A DNA stretch of 64,000 nucleotides, from positions 62,001 through 126,000 of the forward strand of contig CAMNSD010000002.1 of assembly GCA_946554445.1 (NCBI GenBank), in the 5' to 3' direction. Position 1 is the stretch's first letter; the number at the start of each line of letters is the position of its first letter. The translations under genes were made by a program, and so were the position numbers. The notes under the pieces are model-generated. The model was not told the DNA's origin and ran no database searches. It worked only from the letters and a program-made list of their open reading frames with translations. This stretch comes from an uncultured Lachnospiraceae bacterium. GTDB taxonomy: Bacteria > Bacillota > Clostridia > Lachnospirales > Lachnospiraceae. Below, piece after piece: positions 28,108 to 36,917 of the stretch.

Positions 28108-28800
28108 TCACTCCATAAACCCCAGATTCTCCAGCCAATCACTTACTGCCTGATCCGGATCAGATGCTGCGGAACTGCCAATATGGAGACCGTCAAGGAC
28201 ATCTGCCTCCGGCTCCAATTCCCTGATGCTGCTTACCGTACCTGACAGACCACTTCCTCCGCTGGTGCAGAACGGTGCAATGGTCTTTCCGGACAGGTCA
28301 TAACTATCGAAAAAAGTATACAGTATCATAGGCATATCACTCCACCAGTTGGGATAACCCACATAAATGATGTCATACTGCGTAATATCCTCTATGCTTC
28401 CTGTAATTGCCGGGCGTGCTCCATTTTCTTTTTCTTCGGTTGCAATATCCAAAAGCGCATTGTAGTCATCAATATAAGCCTCCTTTGGAACGATTTCGAA
28501 TACATCAGCTCCCGTCTGTTCCGCAATGGCATTTGCAACATTTTCCGTATTTCCCGACCATGAAAAATAAACAACCAGGGTGCTACTGCTATCTTGTACG
28601 GTTGACTGCTCAGATTCCGTTAATTCCGGATTCTGTACGACCTCAACATCCATCTCCTCTGTCACATCAGTCTGCACCGGCGTATTTTGATTTTCCACTG
28701 CGCTGTTTCCTCTGATTTCTGCTTCACTGCTCCCACATCCAATCAATGAAATTGTCAGTACAGATACCATAATTACTGATAAACTTTTTTTCATTCCCAT
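28108..28800 (-). CDS. Flavodoxin-domain lipoprotein
   Basis: The 230-residue protein has a lipoprotein signal peptide (lipobox LIGC), a Glu/Thr-rich linker to about residue 70 and a single flavodoxin domain. The FMN phosphate loop is VVYFSWSGNTENVA, followed by DIIYVGYPNWWSDMPM and IAPFCTSGGSGLSGTV. It should be a surface-anchored FMN electron carrier. It is a shorter paralogue of the N-terminal half of the flavodoxin-DUF362 fusion 2.2 kb away. AGGAG stands 8 bases before the ATG. Confidence 0.9.
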   Translation of the reverse strand: MGMKKSLSVIMVSVLTISLIGCGSSEAEIRGNSAVENQNTPVQTDVTEEMDVEVVQNPELTESEQSTVQDSSSTLVVYFSWSGNTENVANAIAEQTGADVFEIVPKEAYIDDYNALLDIATEEKENGARPAITGSIEDITQYDIIYVGYPNWWSDMPMILYTFFDSYDLSGKTIAPFCTSGGSGLSGTVSSIRELEPEADVLDGLHIGSSAASDPDQAVSDWLENLGFME

Positions 28801-29210
28801 AACCTATGCTCCTTTCAATGTAAACCGCATATAGATTTCCACTTCACTGTTGTCAAAGCCCTACAAAAATCGAGCGAACTCAAAAATCACCAACAAATTT
28901 TCTATAAGATAAAAATATAGATGCTCCTGTTTCGGAACACCTATATTGTAAATCTGTTGTCTTATAATGTCTAATACCTATATTAAATATTAATAGATAA
29001 CTAAAAGGCATATTTTAATTAGGAATGTTGCAATTAACTTTTCAATCAACCAATCAACTAATCTTCCATTTTCTCATATCTTATCTAATACCAAAAATTT
29101 TACTTTAAAGATAGATTAAAAATTTATTTTCTGACTAATTATTATATATATACTTATTAAATAATAAAATCGTATTTATAATAAAATAGTTTGAAAATAA
29201 TTAATAATAG
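28801..29210. other. AT-rich spacer without recognisable genes
   Basis: About 410 bases of strongly AT-rich sequence, with short runs such as CCTATATT repeated at about 28951 and 28977. I find no convincing frame, hairpin or RNA gene. The base composition is much lower in G+C than the redox genes to the left. Confidence 0.5.
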
Positions 29211-29239
29211 TTGAAATTGTCTAAAATCTATGTTAGAAT
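29211..29239 (+). promoter_or_regulatory. Promoter of the 67-residue gene
   Basis: TTGAAA at 29211-29216, a 17-base spacer and TAGAAT at 29234-29239 lie 51 bases before the ATG at 29290. Confidence 0.65.
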
Positions 29240-29289
29240 GTTTGCCATAAAAGAACTAAAAATATGGTTATTTAAAGGGAGGTTATTCT

Positions 29290-29493
29290 ATGAAACCTAC
29301 AGCATTTGAGTTCGTTTGTGGATTAGCGGCTGGAGTGACGGAGGGAGTTCTGGAAAGTTTTATACCGGGTTCCCACGAATTGACCAAAACAGTAAACAAA
29401 AATCTTAAAACTGAAGCGCCTTTAGGAGTAACGATATGCGAGGCAACAAGGTTAGTAGTAAAAAAAGCAATAGGGCTTTGTTTCTTTATTTGA
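29290..29493 (+). CDS. Unrecognised 67-residue protein
   Basis: A short gene has its own promoter, a strong GGGAGGT binding site 8 bases before the ATG and a hairpin terminator after it, so it is very likely expressed. The product begins with an amphipathic or membrane-interacting helix (FEFVCGLAAGVTEGVLESF), has a polar centre (SHELTKTVNKNLKTEA) and ends in a hydrophobic stretch (VVKKAIGLCFFI). Two cysteines lie near the start and one near the end. I do not recognise it. It could be a small membrane protein or a secreted peptide. It stands alone in an AT-rich island beside a tRNA gene. Confidence 0.65.
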   Translation: MKPTAFEFVCGLAAGVTEGVLESFIPGSHELTKTVNKNLKTEAPLGVTICEATRLVVKKAIGLCFFI

Positions 29494-29521
29494 AACTAGA
29501 TTTTCTCCTGAGATAAAAAGA

Positions 29522-29559
29522 GAAAAGCATTGAAAAATCCAATGTTTTCAATGCTTTTC
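29522..29559. terminator. Hairpin shared by the small gene and tRNA-Arg
   Basis: GAAAAGCATTGAAAA pairs with its complement around a short loop, giving a 15-bp stem bordered by A and T runs. It lies 29 bases after the small gene and 3 bases from the 3' end of the convergent tRNA gene, so it can serve both strands. Confidence 0.8.
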
Positions 29560-29561
29560 AG

Positions 29562-29635
29562 CGTCGCTAAGAGGATTCGAACCTCCGGCCTACCGCTTAG
29601 GAGGCGGTCGCTCTGTCCTGCTGAGCTATAGCGAC
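29562..29635 (-). tRNA. tRNA-Arg (anticodon CCT)
   Basis: The minus strand folds into a full cloverleaf: acceptor stem GTCGCTA/TAGCGAC, D-stem GCTC/GAGC, anticodon stem ACCGC/GCGGT with loop CTCCTAA (anticodon CCT), and T-arm GGAGG-TTCGAAT-CCTCT. The discriminator base is G and CCA is not encoded. It reads AGG codons. It is 28 bases downstream of the DUF3881 stop codon. Confidence 0.96.
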
Positions 29636-29663
29636 TTATAGATTTTATTTATAAGAAAGCACA

Positions 29664-30554
29664 CTACATAGGATAATTAATATACCCCTGCATCCAGATA
29701 ACGCCTTTGAATCTGCGGCCTACCTGGGGCTCTCCATATAAATCTCTTTTGTTGATACAGACATCAAACTCCAGATCATTACAACTAATCCGCATCACAT
29801 AAATCTCTTCTCTGGTAATTCCGTTAGTGCGCTGAGAGATATCCAGAATCTCTCCCAACACAGAATACTGGTCACACTCTACACCATAGGGCATAAAATA
29901 GGTATCTACCAATGTGAACACATCTTCCGTAAGAATTTTTTTGGAAATGGAGGTATAAATATCCATATCTTCCAAAGTCAGACTCTCGATCGCCTCTTCA
30001 TCCCCTTTACGGGCTGCGGCAATCAGTTTATTACGACTCATGGATGCTTTCTGTATTTTCTGTTTTTCACTCTCGTCCTTACCAATCGGTAATATTATAT
30101 TACCACTAATTGACAATCCTGACAATGTTAAAGTTGTGCCTCTGACCGGCAGCATATCCATATGTTGTGCCTTTACATAAGGAACAATGTTTTGCAGATA
30201 AAAAATCAAACTGACGCCAACTTTGATATCATCACAGATGCCGGCGTAAGATTCTTTATCCGCATGTCTCTCTACAGATACATCTTCATAAGAACTGACG
30301 CCTGTACCGCGCAGGTAAGGATAAAAATAGTCGTAAGTAAATTTATCCTCCGCATCAAATTCCCCACAGACAGCAATTCCCATATCCTGTGCAAAATCTT
30401 CGCAAAATTCAGCAAGTATGGTTTCTTCCCCATTAGATGTATAGGCGCGATGCGTTGCATTCATAATGATATCTGTGATCAGTTTTTGCTCTTCCCGTCT
30501 ATCAGTCAATTGACTAAACCCAATGGCCCGCATGTATTTATGCAAAGATCTCAC
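29664..30554 (-). CDS. DUF3881 family protein
   Basis: The 296-residue soluble protein begins MRSLHKYMRAIGF and contains a long conserved stretch (SYAGICDDIKVGVSLIFYLQNIV, LTLSGLSISGNIILPIGK). I place it in DUF3881, a family of unknown function found mainly in Lachnospiraceae. There are no membrane segments or obvious catalytic motifs. It starts 24 bases after serS and probably shares its transcript. Confidence 0.8.
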   Translation of the reverse strand: MRSLHKYMRAIGFSQLTDRREEQKLITDIIMNATHRAYTSNGEETILAEFCEDFAQDMGIAVCGEFDAEDKFTYDYFYPYLRGTGVSSYEDVSVERHADKESYAGICDDIKVGVSLIFYLQNIVPYVKAQHMDMLPVRGTTLTLSGLSISGNIILPIGKDESEKQKIQKASMSRNKLIAAARKGDEEAIESLTLEDMDIYTSISKKILTEDVFTLVDTYFMPYGVECDQYSVLGEILDISQRTNGITREEIYVMRISCNDLEFDVCINKRDLYGEPQVGRRFKGVIWMQGYINYPM

Positions 30555-30578
30555 CTCCTTTTGACCGTCCGTATAATA

Positions 30579-31856
30579 TTACCTGATCTCTGTCATGCCA
30601 CCCATGTAGGGGCGAAGCACTTCTGGAATGCGGACAGAGCCATCGGCCTGCAGATTATTTTCCAAAAATGCAATCAACATTCTGGGCGGCGCAACCACCG
30701 TATTATTTAGTGTATGTGCAAAATATTTGCCATCCTTGCCATTGACACGGATGCGCAGTCTTCTTGCCTGGGCGTCTCCCAGATTAGAACAGCTGCCGAC
30801 CTCAAAATATTTCTGCTGTCTCGGAGACCAGGCTTCTACATCATAAGACTTCACCTTCAGATCAGCTAAATCGCCGGAGCAGCATTCGATCGTTCTTACC
30901 GGAATATCCATGGAACGGAATAAATCCACGGTATTCTGCCACAATTTATCAAACCACATGGGAGATTCTTCAGGCTTACAAACCACGATCATCTCCTGTT
31001 TTTCAAACTGGTGAATCCGATATACGCCTCTCTCTTCAATGCCATGCGCACCTTTTTCCTTACGGAAGCAGGGTGAATAGCTTGTAAGCGTATGCGGAAG
31101 TTCCTCTTCTGGAATGATCTGATCAATAAATTTACCGATCATGGAATGTTCAGATGTACCTATTAAGTATAAATCTTCGCCTTCAATCTTATACATCATG
31201 GCATCCATCTCTGCAAAACTCATGACGCCGTCTACAACCGCGCTTCGAATCATAAAGGGCGGCACACAGTAAGTAAATCCTCTGTCGATCATAAAATCTC
31301 TCGCATAAGCGATCACTGCGGAGTGTAATCTGGCAATATCACCCATCAGATAATAAAAACCATTACCCGCCACACGGCCTGCAGCATCCATATCAATTCC
31401 ATGGAAACGCTCCATAATCTCCGTGTGATATGGAATCTCAAAATCCGGTACTACCGGTTCGCCATATTTCTGTATCTCCACATTCTCAGTATCATCTTTT
31501 CCAATCGGGACCGAGGGATCAATGATATTGGGAATCGTCATCATATCTTTCTTAATCTTCTCACGAAGTTCGTTCTCTTTCTCTTCCAGTTCGGCAAGCC
31601 TTTTGGCATTGGCTGCCACTTCCGCTTTCTTTGCCTCGGCTTCCTCTTTTTTACCCTGTCCCATTAGGGCGCCGATCTCTTTGGAAATCTTATTTCTCTT
31701 TGCCCGGATATCATCCGCTTCCTGCTGTGCTGCCCTGACTTCCGCATCCAGCGCAATCACTTCATCCACCAAGCCAAGTTTCTGATCCTGGAATTTTTTC
31801 TTGATGTTCTCTTTTACTACCTCAGGATTTTCTCTTAGAAATTTAATGTCAATCAT
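30579..31856 (-). CDS. serS: Serine-tRNA ligase
   Basis: The 425-residue protein is a normal-length bacterial seryl-tRNA synthetase. Residues 1-110 form the long antiparallel coiled-coil arm that grips tRNA-Ser (rich in Glu, Lys and Ala). The class II core follows, with motif 2 SYSPCFRKEKGAHG and GVYRIHQFEKQEM and motif 3 GKDGKYFAHTLNNTVVAPPRMLIAFLEN (in pieces). It charges tRNA-Ser and tRNA-Sec with serine. The 54-base gap upstream is too short for a T-box leader, so it seems to be expressed with the parAB genes. Confidence 0.97.
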   Translation of the reverse strand: MIDIKFLRENPEVVKENIKKKFQDQKLGLVDEVIALDAEVRAAQQEADDIRAKRNKISKEIGALMGQGKKEEAEAKKAEVAANAKRLAELEEKENELREKIKKDMMTIPNIIDPSVPIGKDDTENVEIQKYGEPVVPDFEIPYHTEIMERFHGIDMDAAGRVAGNGFYYLMGDIARLHSAVIAYARDFMIDRGFTYCVPPFMIRSAVVDGVMSFAEMDAMMYKIEGEDLYLIGTSEHSMIGKFIDQIIPEEELPHTLTSYSPCFRKEKGAHGIEERGVYRIHQFEKQEMIVVCKPEESPMWFDKLWQNTVDLFRSMDIPVRTIECCSGDLADLKVKSYDVEAWSPRQQKYFEVGSCSNLGDAQARRLRIRVNGKDGKYFAHTLNNTVVAPPRMLIAFLENNLQADGSVRIPEVLRPYMGGMTEIR

Positions 31857-31910
31857 TGTAAGTCATATCCTTTCTATCGCCATGTAAAATCATACACGAC
31901 TTATTATAAG

Positions 31911-32957
31911 TTATTCAATAACTTCCTCAACGTACACATTGCTAATTTCCGCCAAGTCTTTTACTTTATCAACCGCAATCCCATTCCTGTCCTTGGTAAT
32001 GCGGATCACAGGTCTATCCGGGAACTGCTTATTCTGATAAAGTACAATACCCGTTTCACCCTCATTAGTCTTAATGATAGTGCCTGCAGGATATACAGCT
32101 GTGAACTCCAGAAAGATATCGACAATCTTACCATCAAACTTAATATCTTTATTGCTCTTTAGATATTCGACTGCTTCATACACTTTCTTTCGTTTACATC
32201 CGATACCGCATATTTTCTCATCGAAAGCATCGCAAATCTGGATAATACGGCATTCTTTGCAAATATCGGTAGCCTTCAACGGATAACCGGAACCGTCCAG
32301 ACGCTCATGGTGATATAAGATCATATTTTTGCTTTCTTCGGAAATCCAAGTCTCATCACGAAGCGCCGAATATGCATAAATAGGATGCTTCTTATATTCT
32401 GCAAGTTCTTTGTCCGAAAGTTCTGACAAATCCTGATCATTATATTCGATAGCCAGATATCGCAAACCTAAATCATGTAGCAGACAACTGACACCTATGT
32501 CATGTACTGTCTCTTGTGAAAGTCCCATCTTCAATGCAACGATTGTAGCCAGACTGCACAAATTGATTGAATGCTCATAAATATCCGAACTTCTCTCCTT
32601 GATATCATAAATCTTTTCCACTACTTCCTCTTCTTCAAGGATATTCGTGATGATATAATCCGCCGTCTGGCATAATTCTACCAATTTATTATTATGACTG
32701 TAGGTATGTTTTTCCAGAATATTTTTTACCTTTGACTTAAATGATTCCTCCACATCCTCTTTCAGAATCATCACCGTCTTGGTATCCGGCCCTTCTTCTT
32801 TAATATACACCTGCCGGATATTCAATTCCTTAAGCTTTTCAATATACTCATGCTTAAGGACGGTCCCTTCAGAAAGTAATATCTTGTATTCTATTGTAAA
32901 AACATCTTTGGCCAGAGTCTCTTCCCCTGTCAGTTCATCAACCATGCAGAGTTTCAT
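31911..32957 (-). CDS. HD-GYP domain phosphohydrolase
   Basis: The 348-residue soluble protein carries an N-terminal domain of about 110 residues and an HD-GYP core: HD in CLLHDLGLRYLAI and the extended motif HHERLDGSGYP, followed by RIIQICDAFDEKI. HD-GYP proteins hydrolyse cyclic di-GMP or related cyclic dinucleotides, or other phosphate esters. The metal ligands look complete. It has no receiver or PAS domain. It lies between DUF4446 and serS on the same strand, in spacing that suggests one operon with parA-parB. Confidence 0.9.
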   Translation of the reverse strand: MKLCMVDELTGEETLAKDVFTIEYKILLSEGTVLKHEYIEKLKELNIRQVYIKEEGPDTKTVMILKEDVEESFKSKVKNILEKHTYSHNNKLVELCQTADYIITNILEEEEVVEKIYDIKERSSDIYEHSINLCSLATIVALKMGLSQETVHDIGVSCLLHDLGLRYLAIEYNDQDLSELSDKELAEYKKHPIYAYSALRDETWISEESKNMILYHHERLDGSGYPLKATDICKECRIIQICDAFDEKICGIGCKRKKVYEAVEYLKSNKDIKFDGKIVDIFLEFTAVYPAGTIIKTNEGETGIVLYQNKQFPDRPVIRITKDRNGIAVDKVKDLAEISNVYVEEVIE

Positions 32958-32984
32958 TTTGCCCTCATATTTTCTGTTTGTTAT

Positions 32985-33494
32985 TTACAGATCCATGGCA
33001 ATATCTAGCGCCTGCTTTTCTTCATCCCCCAAGGATATTTCACACAATCCGCCTTTAATTTCTTTGGTGTAGGAATAACAACCCTCCGTACTGTGTACAG
33101 AATTTAAAATAAAACCGTTATCATTTTCATCCAATAAAGCTAGGGAAAAGCTGAGTTGTCCACCCATCTGATTAAAGGCATCATATTTTACAATACCGAC
33201 TTTCTGAAAAGCGCCCTCAAATTTCCTGTATAATGTCTGAATATCTTTTTTATTTTTTTCCATGGAAGTCTTCAAGAACTTATTATCTTCATAAAGTCCT
33301 ACAATATCCTTTTCCAGACTCTTTGCGTTCTTCCCTCCCATGAATTTCTTATATCTCTTAATCAATTTGCTTAATCTGACCATCTGTGTAATCATAAGAA
33401 CTAACAAAACGATAAGCAACACAAATATACCAATAAACAAATATGTCAGATCAAAATTGCCGAACCCCATCTCATTGAGTAAATTATAATTCAT
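32985..33494 (-). CDS. DUF4446 family protein
   Basis: The 169-residue protein has one N-terminal membrane span (about residues 13-36), a basic coiled-coil stretch and a soluble C-terminal domain containing VGIVKYDAFNQMGGQLSFSLALLDENDNGFILNS (in pieces), the signature of DUF4446. The function is unknown; the gene is often found after parB in clostridia. It starts 23 bases after the parB stop. Confidence 0.87.
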   Translation of the reverse strand: MNYNLLNEMGFGNFDLTYLFIGIFVLLIVLLVLMITQMVRLSKLIKRYKKFMGGKNAKSLEKDIVGLYEDNKFLKTSMEKNKKDIQTLYRKFEGAFQKVGIVKYDAFNQMGGQLSFSLALLDENDNGFILNSVHSTEGCYSYTKEIKGGLCEISLGDEEKQALDIAMDL

Positions 33495-33516
33495 TTATCC
33501 TTTGCCTTTCTGTTGC

Positions 33517-34413
33517 TTATTTATGAGTCAACAGTTCAATGATCTTGTCCAAGTCATCATGCGTATAAAATTCAATTTCCAATTTACCTGCACCGTTGCC
33601 TTTAGAGGCGATAGAAACTTTCGTGCTGAGAGCCTGTTTTAATTTTTCTTCCAAATCCCGATAAATAATTTCTAGACTCTTATCTTCCACTACTTCCTTC
33701 TTAGGTTTCTGCGGTTTATTCAGATCCTTGACCAGTTTCTCCACTTCACGAACGCTGAGTTTCTCGTCAAAAACCCTCTGGGCAATGGTATACTGTTGTT
33801 CCGGATCCTCAATCGTAATCAGTGCCCTGGCATGACCGGTAGAGATCATGTCATCGATAATCATCTGTTGTACTTCATCGCATAATTTCAAAAGCCGCAT
33901 GGAATTGGTAACTGCCGTCCTGCTCTTGGACACACGTTCCGCCACCTCATCCTGCTTTAAATTAAATTCCGTCAGAAGTCTCTTATATGCTTGCGCCTCT
34001 TCAATCGGATTCAAGTCCTCTCTCTGAATATTTTCAATCAGAGAAATCTCTACAATCTCCTGTTCCGTATAATCACGGATAATAACCGGAACTTCTTTTA
34101 AACCCGCAAGCTTAGCAGCCCGCCAACGGCGCTCGCCGGCTATGATCTCATAATATGTCTTTCTATCCTGTACCAAAATCGGCTGAATGAGACCAAACTG
34201 TTTGATAGAATCAGCCAGTTCCTGAAGGGCATCTTCGTCAAAATTTTTTCTAGGTTGTTCCCTATTCGGTTCTACCATAGTAATCTTGACCAGAGTCTCC
34301 TTCGCGCCTTCTTCTGCTTTTGCCGTTGCTTTCATAGAATCCGCTTTAGGAGTTGCCGCTGGAATTAATGAATCCAGTCCTTTTCCTAAACCTCTTGCTG
34401 CTTTTGCCGCCAT
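33517..34413 (-). CDS. parB: Chromosome partitioning protein ParB (Spo0J)
   Basis: The 298-residue protein has the ParB CTPase domain (PNREQPRKNFDEDALQ; the GERRWRA motif at about residue 117), a helix-turn-helix that reads parS (QDEVAERVSKSRTAVTNSMRLL) and a short C-terminal dimerisation domain. It loads onto parS as a CTP-dependent sliding clamp and recruits SMC. Two perfect parS sites lie at 36990-37005 and 37040-37055, about 2.6 kb upstream. The gene begins one base after the parA stop. Confidence 0.96.
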   Translation of the reverse strand: MAAKAARGLGKGLDSLIPAATPKADSMKATAKAEEGAKETLVKITMVEPNREQPRKNFDEDALQELADSIKQFGLIQPILVQDRKTYYEIIAGERRWRAAKLAGLKEVPVIIRDYTEQEIVEISLIENIQREDLNPIEEAQAYKRLLTEFNLKQDEVAERVSKSRTAVTNSMRLLKLCDEVQQMIIDDMISTGHARALITIEDPEQQYTIAQRVFDEKLSVREVEKLVKDLNKPQKPKKEVVEDKSLEIIYRDLEEKLKQALSTKVSIASKGNGAGKLEIEFYTHDDLDKIIELLTHK

Positions 34414-34414
34414 A

Positions 34415-35182
34415 CTATACGTCCTTTCTATTAATCACTTCATCCGCCAGTAACATATATGCTTCCGCACCGGCAGATTTTGGATCATACATATTAATGG
34501 GCATGCCATAACTGGGCGCTTCTGCTAATCTGATATTTCTCGGTATCACCGTATTATATACATTTTGTTTCAAGTGATTTTTTACATTCTCTACTACCTG
34601 CATGGAAAGATTCGTTCTGGAATCATACATGGTAAAGACAACGCCCTCCATATCCAACTCCGGGTTCAATCTTTCTTTCACAAGGTTAACCGTATGAATC
34701 AATTGGCTGAGTCCTTCCAATGCATAATATTCACACTGAATAGGGACAAGCACTGTATCCGCCGTAGTCATAGAATTAATAGTAAGAAGATTCAAGGAAG
34801 GAGGACAGTCAATCATAATAAAATCATACTTATCCTTAACCCAGTCAATCTCATTTTTTAATATGTACTCTTTCTTATCAACACCGATTAGTTCTATCTC
34901 TGCTGCCGCAAGATTCACATTTGACGGGATGACAGAAACACCAGGTATCACATCATGTAAAATACATTCATTGATGGAACACTCACTCAATATCAATTCA
35001 TAAATCGTGTTGTCCAAATCATTCTTCTCTACACCAAAACCACTGGTGGTATTGCCCTGTGGATCAGCGTCGATCACTAATACTTTCTTTCCCTTAGCTG
35101 CCAATGATGCAGATAAGTTGATGGCTGTCGTTGTCTTGCCAACGCCGCCTTTTTGATTTGCGATTGCAATTGTTCTTCCCAT
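34415..35182 (-). CDS. parA: Chromosome partitioning ATPase ParA (Soj)
   Basis: From the ATG at 35182 the protein has 255 residues and starts MGRTIAIANQKGGVGKTT, the deviant Walker A motif of ParA/MinD ATPases. Walker B lies in FIMIDCPPSL. The frame can be extended to 35218, but that start lacks a binding site while AAAGG precedes the chosen one. ParA works with ParB and parS to separate origins and, in Bacillus, also controls DnaA. It is co-transcribed with parB. Confidence 0.96.
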   Translation of the reverse strand: MGRTIAIANQKGGVGKTTTAINLSASLAAKGKKVLVIDADPQGNTTSGFGVEKNDLDNTIYELILSECSINECILHDVIPGVSVIPSNVNLAAAEIELIGVDKKEYILKNEIDWVKDKYDFIMIDCPPSLNLLTINSMTTADTVLVPIQCEYYALEGLSQLIHTVNLVKERLNPELDMEGVVFTMYDSRTNLSMQVVENVKNHLKQNVYNTVIPRNIRLAEAPSYGMPINMYDPKSAGAEAYMLLADEVINRKDV

Positions 35183-35317
35183 ACTTTTTACCTTTCGTTT
35201 TGTGTTACGACAAAACATTTCTCTCCGAAAACTATTCTCATTTTTGCTGTCCGTTTACGATTATATCACTAAACCTTCGGAAAATCTACATAAATTTACT
35301 GGCATTGCAATTTTCTT

Positions 35318-36298
35318 TTATATACTTTCAATCTCCTCAGGATACCTTACACCCCACTCTTCTCGCAATCCATCCATTATTCGCATCATCTTCACAGTAT
35401 CCTCATGAGGCATTGATGGACATTCCAGTTTTTTATTTTTAATACAGTCTATGGTCTCTAATATCTCATATTCATATCCGCTGATCTGTTGTGGTACCGC
35501 AAGATCACGTATTAGTTCCCTGTTTTCATTATACACCTTTATGCCATTTGGATTATTGACATTATCCACCACCATATATCCCTTAGAACCATAAAAGATT
35601 CCCTGCCTGTCTGACAACCCATAAATTCCAGAAGTCAGGACAGCTACTTTTCCGTCCTCATAAAACAATGTCATTACATTTTCTCCATCCATACCTGTAT
35701 CAGTCAGCTGTACGGCGGACTTAATCTCTGAAATACAATCCCCAAAATTCATACATGCAAAATTAAGCGGATATATTCCTAAGTCTAGTAATGCTCCGCC
35801 GGCAAGTTCTGGTCTGACGATTCTCTCCACCTTACAGACATGATAACTTAAATTTGCAGTCAATTTTCTGACATCGCCAATAACCTTCTCATCTAATAAG
35901 TCTTTGATCATCTTCCTTGATGGCATATATCTTGTCCAAATTGCCTCTGTCACCAAAAGATTTTTTTCTTTAGCCAACCTAAAAATTGCTTCAGCCTGTC
36001 CAGCATTTACTGTAAAAGCTTTTTCACACAGCACATGCTTTCCAGCTTCCAGACACATTTTCATATTTCTATAATGATGAGAATGTGGCGTCGCTATATA
36101 AACCAACTCCACTTCCGGATCTTCCATCATCTCTTCATATGAACCAAACGCCTTTTGAAAACCATGCTTTTCAATAAATTTCTGCGCCTTAGCCAAATCT
36201 CTGGAAGCCACTCCATAACATTCTACTTCCGGCATTTTATTCATCGTTTCTGCCAAAGTAGCTGCAATCCCACCTGCACCCATAATCCCAATCTTCAT
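35318..36298 (-). CDS. Gfo/Idh/MocA family oxidoreductase
   Basis: From the ATG at 36298 the protein has 326 residues. The N-terminal Rossmann fold opens with KIGIMGAGGIAATLAETM and the conserved EKAFTVN (usual EKP motif) follows in the first domain. The C-terminal alpha/beta domain includes GGALLDLGIYPLNFA. The family uses NAD(P) to oxidise or reduce sugars and their derivatives, often trans-dihydrodiols or inositols; the substrate here is unknown. The nearby start at 36310 sits directly against the AGAAAGG site, so the second ATG is preferred. It precedes parA on the same strand. Confidence 0.9.
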   Translation of the reverse strand: MKIGIMGAGGIAATLAETMNKMPEVECYGVASRDLAKAQKFIEKHGFQKAFGSYEEMMEDPEVELVYIATPHSHHYRNMKMCLEAGKHVLCEKAFTVNAGQAEAIFRLAKEKNLLVTEAIWTRYMPSRKMIKDLLDEKVIGDVRKLTANLSYHVCKVERIVRPELAGGALLDLGIYPLNFACMNFGDCISEIKSAVQLTDTGMDGENVMTLFYEDGKVAVLTSGIYGLSDRQGIFYGSKGYMVVDNVNNPNGIKVYNENRELIRDLAVPQQISGYEYEILETIDCIKNKKLECPSMPHEDTVKMMRIMDGLREEWGVRYPEEIESI

Positions 36299-36381
36299 AA
36301 ATTGTCCCATCCTTTCTAATTTTTAATGAAAACTTTTCTAACACAAAATCTTTATTCTCTGATTAATATAAACAGGGCTGA

Positions 36382-36608
36382 GCAGATTACACAAAATGTT
36401 CTCTTGTATCGGGCTTCGTCATATGGATTTTCTAAAATATTCCGAAAAAGTTGTGTCAACGGACGAAACCGCCCTCTATTCGTTATCCAGGCTCATAACG
36501 GACTTTTGGGGACATCCATATCCCAAAATTTCTGACAATTGAACGGAATATTAAGAAAATCTCATATTCCTACGCAAGATGACTTCACGAACATTTTGTG
36601 TAATCTGC
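36382..36608. repeat. Non-coding element with 20-bp perfect terminal inverted repeats
   Basis: GCAGATTACACAAAATGTTC at 36382-36401 is repeated in perfect inverse at 36589-36608. Inside, ATTCCG and CGGAATATT arms and a TTTTGGG...CCCAAAA dyad near 36503 continue the imperfect symmetry. The 227 bases have no coding frame. The ends resemble those of insertion sequences, so it may be a MITE-like remnant. I see no clear target duplication. Confidence 0.65.
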
Positions 36609-36634
36609 CAGTTAAATTTTATGGAAATAGAAAT

Positions 36635-36917
36635 TTTTTGCGAAACAGCCTTTGCTGTTGAGCAATTAGATTTTTAACTATCTATATCTCTGCCAACAGA
36701 GAATGTCCGCTTTTTGGACATTCTCTCATACATGTTTAGAAGTTCTTTGCGAAACAGCCTCTGCTGTTGAGCAACTAGAACTTTAATCATCTATATTTGT
36801 ATCAACAGAGAATGCCTCTTTTTAGGCATTCTCTCATGTGAGAAAGAGTTGCAAAGCAACTCGTAGAACTTCTTAGCGAAATGCCCATTGGCATGAGCTT
36901 TAGAAGTTCTTCTCACA
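36635..36917. repeat. Tandem modular hairpin repeat, copies 2 and 3
   Basis: Two units with 110-base spacing each contain a module A (TGCGAAACAGCC then TGCTGTTGAGCAA; 36639 and 36749) and a module B hairpin (AGAGAATGTCC/GGACATTCTCT near 36698-36726; AGAGAATGCC/GGCATTCTCT near 36808-36834). A third, larger hairpin follows, closed by TGTGAGA (36837) and TCTCACA (to 36917), with inner stems AGTTGC/GCAACT and GAACTTCT/AGAAGTTC. The same modules occur at 5277-5406. The block ends beside the parS cluster. Confidence 0.75.

Noticed and set aside
29562-29635. tRNA-Arg as an integration site for the AT-rich island
   Set aside because: I found no duplicated tRNA 3' end and no integrase gene on either side.
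31857-31910. T-box leader before serS
   Set aside because: The gap is 54 bases, too short for a T-box and without its conserved motif.
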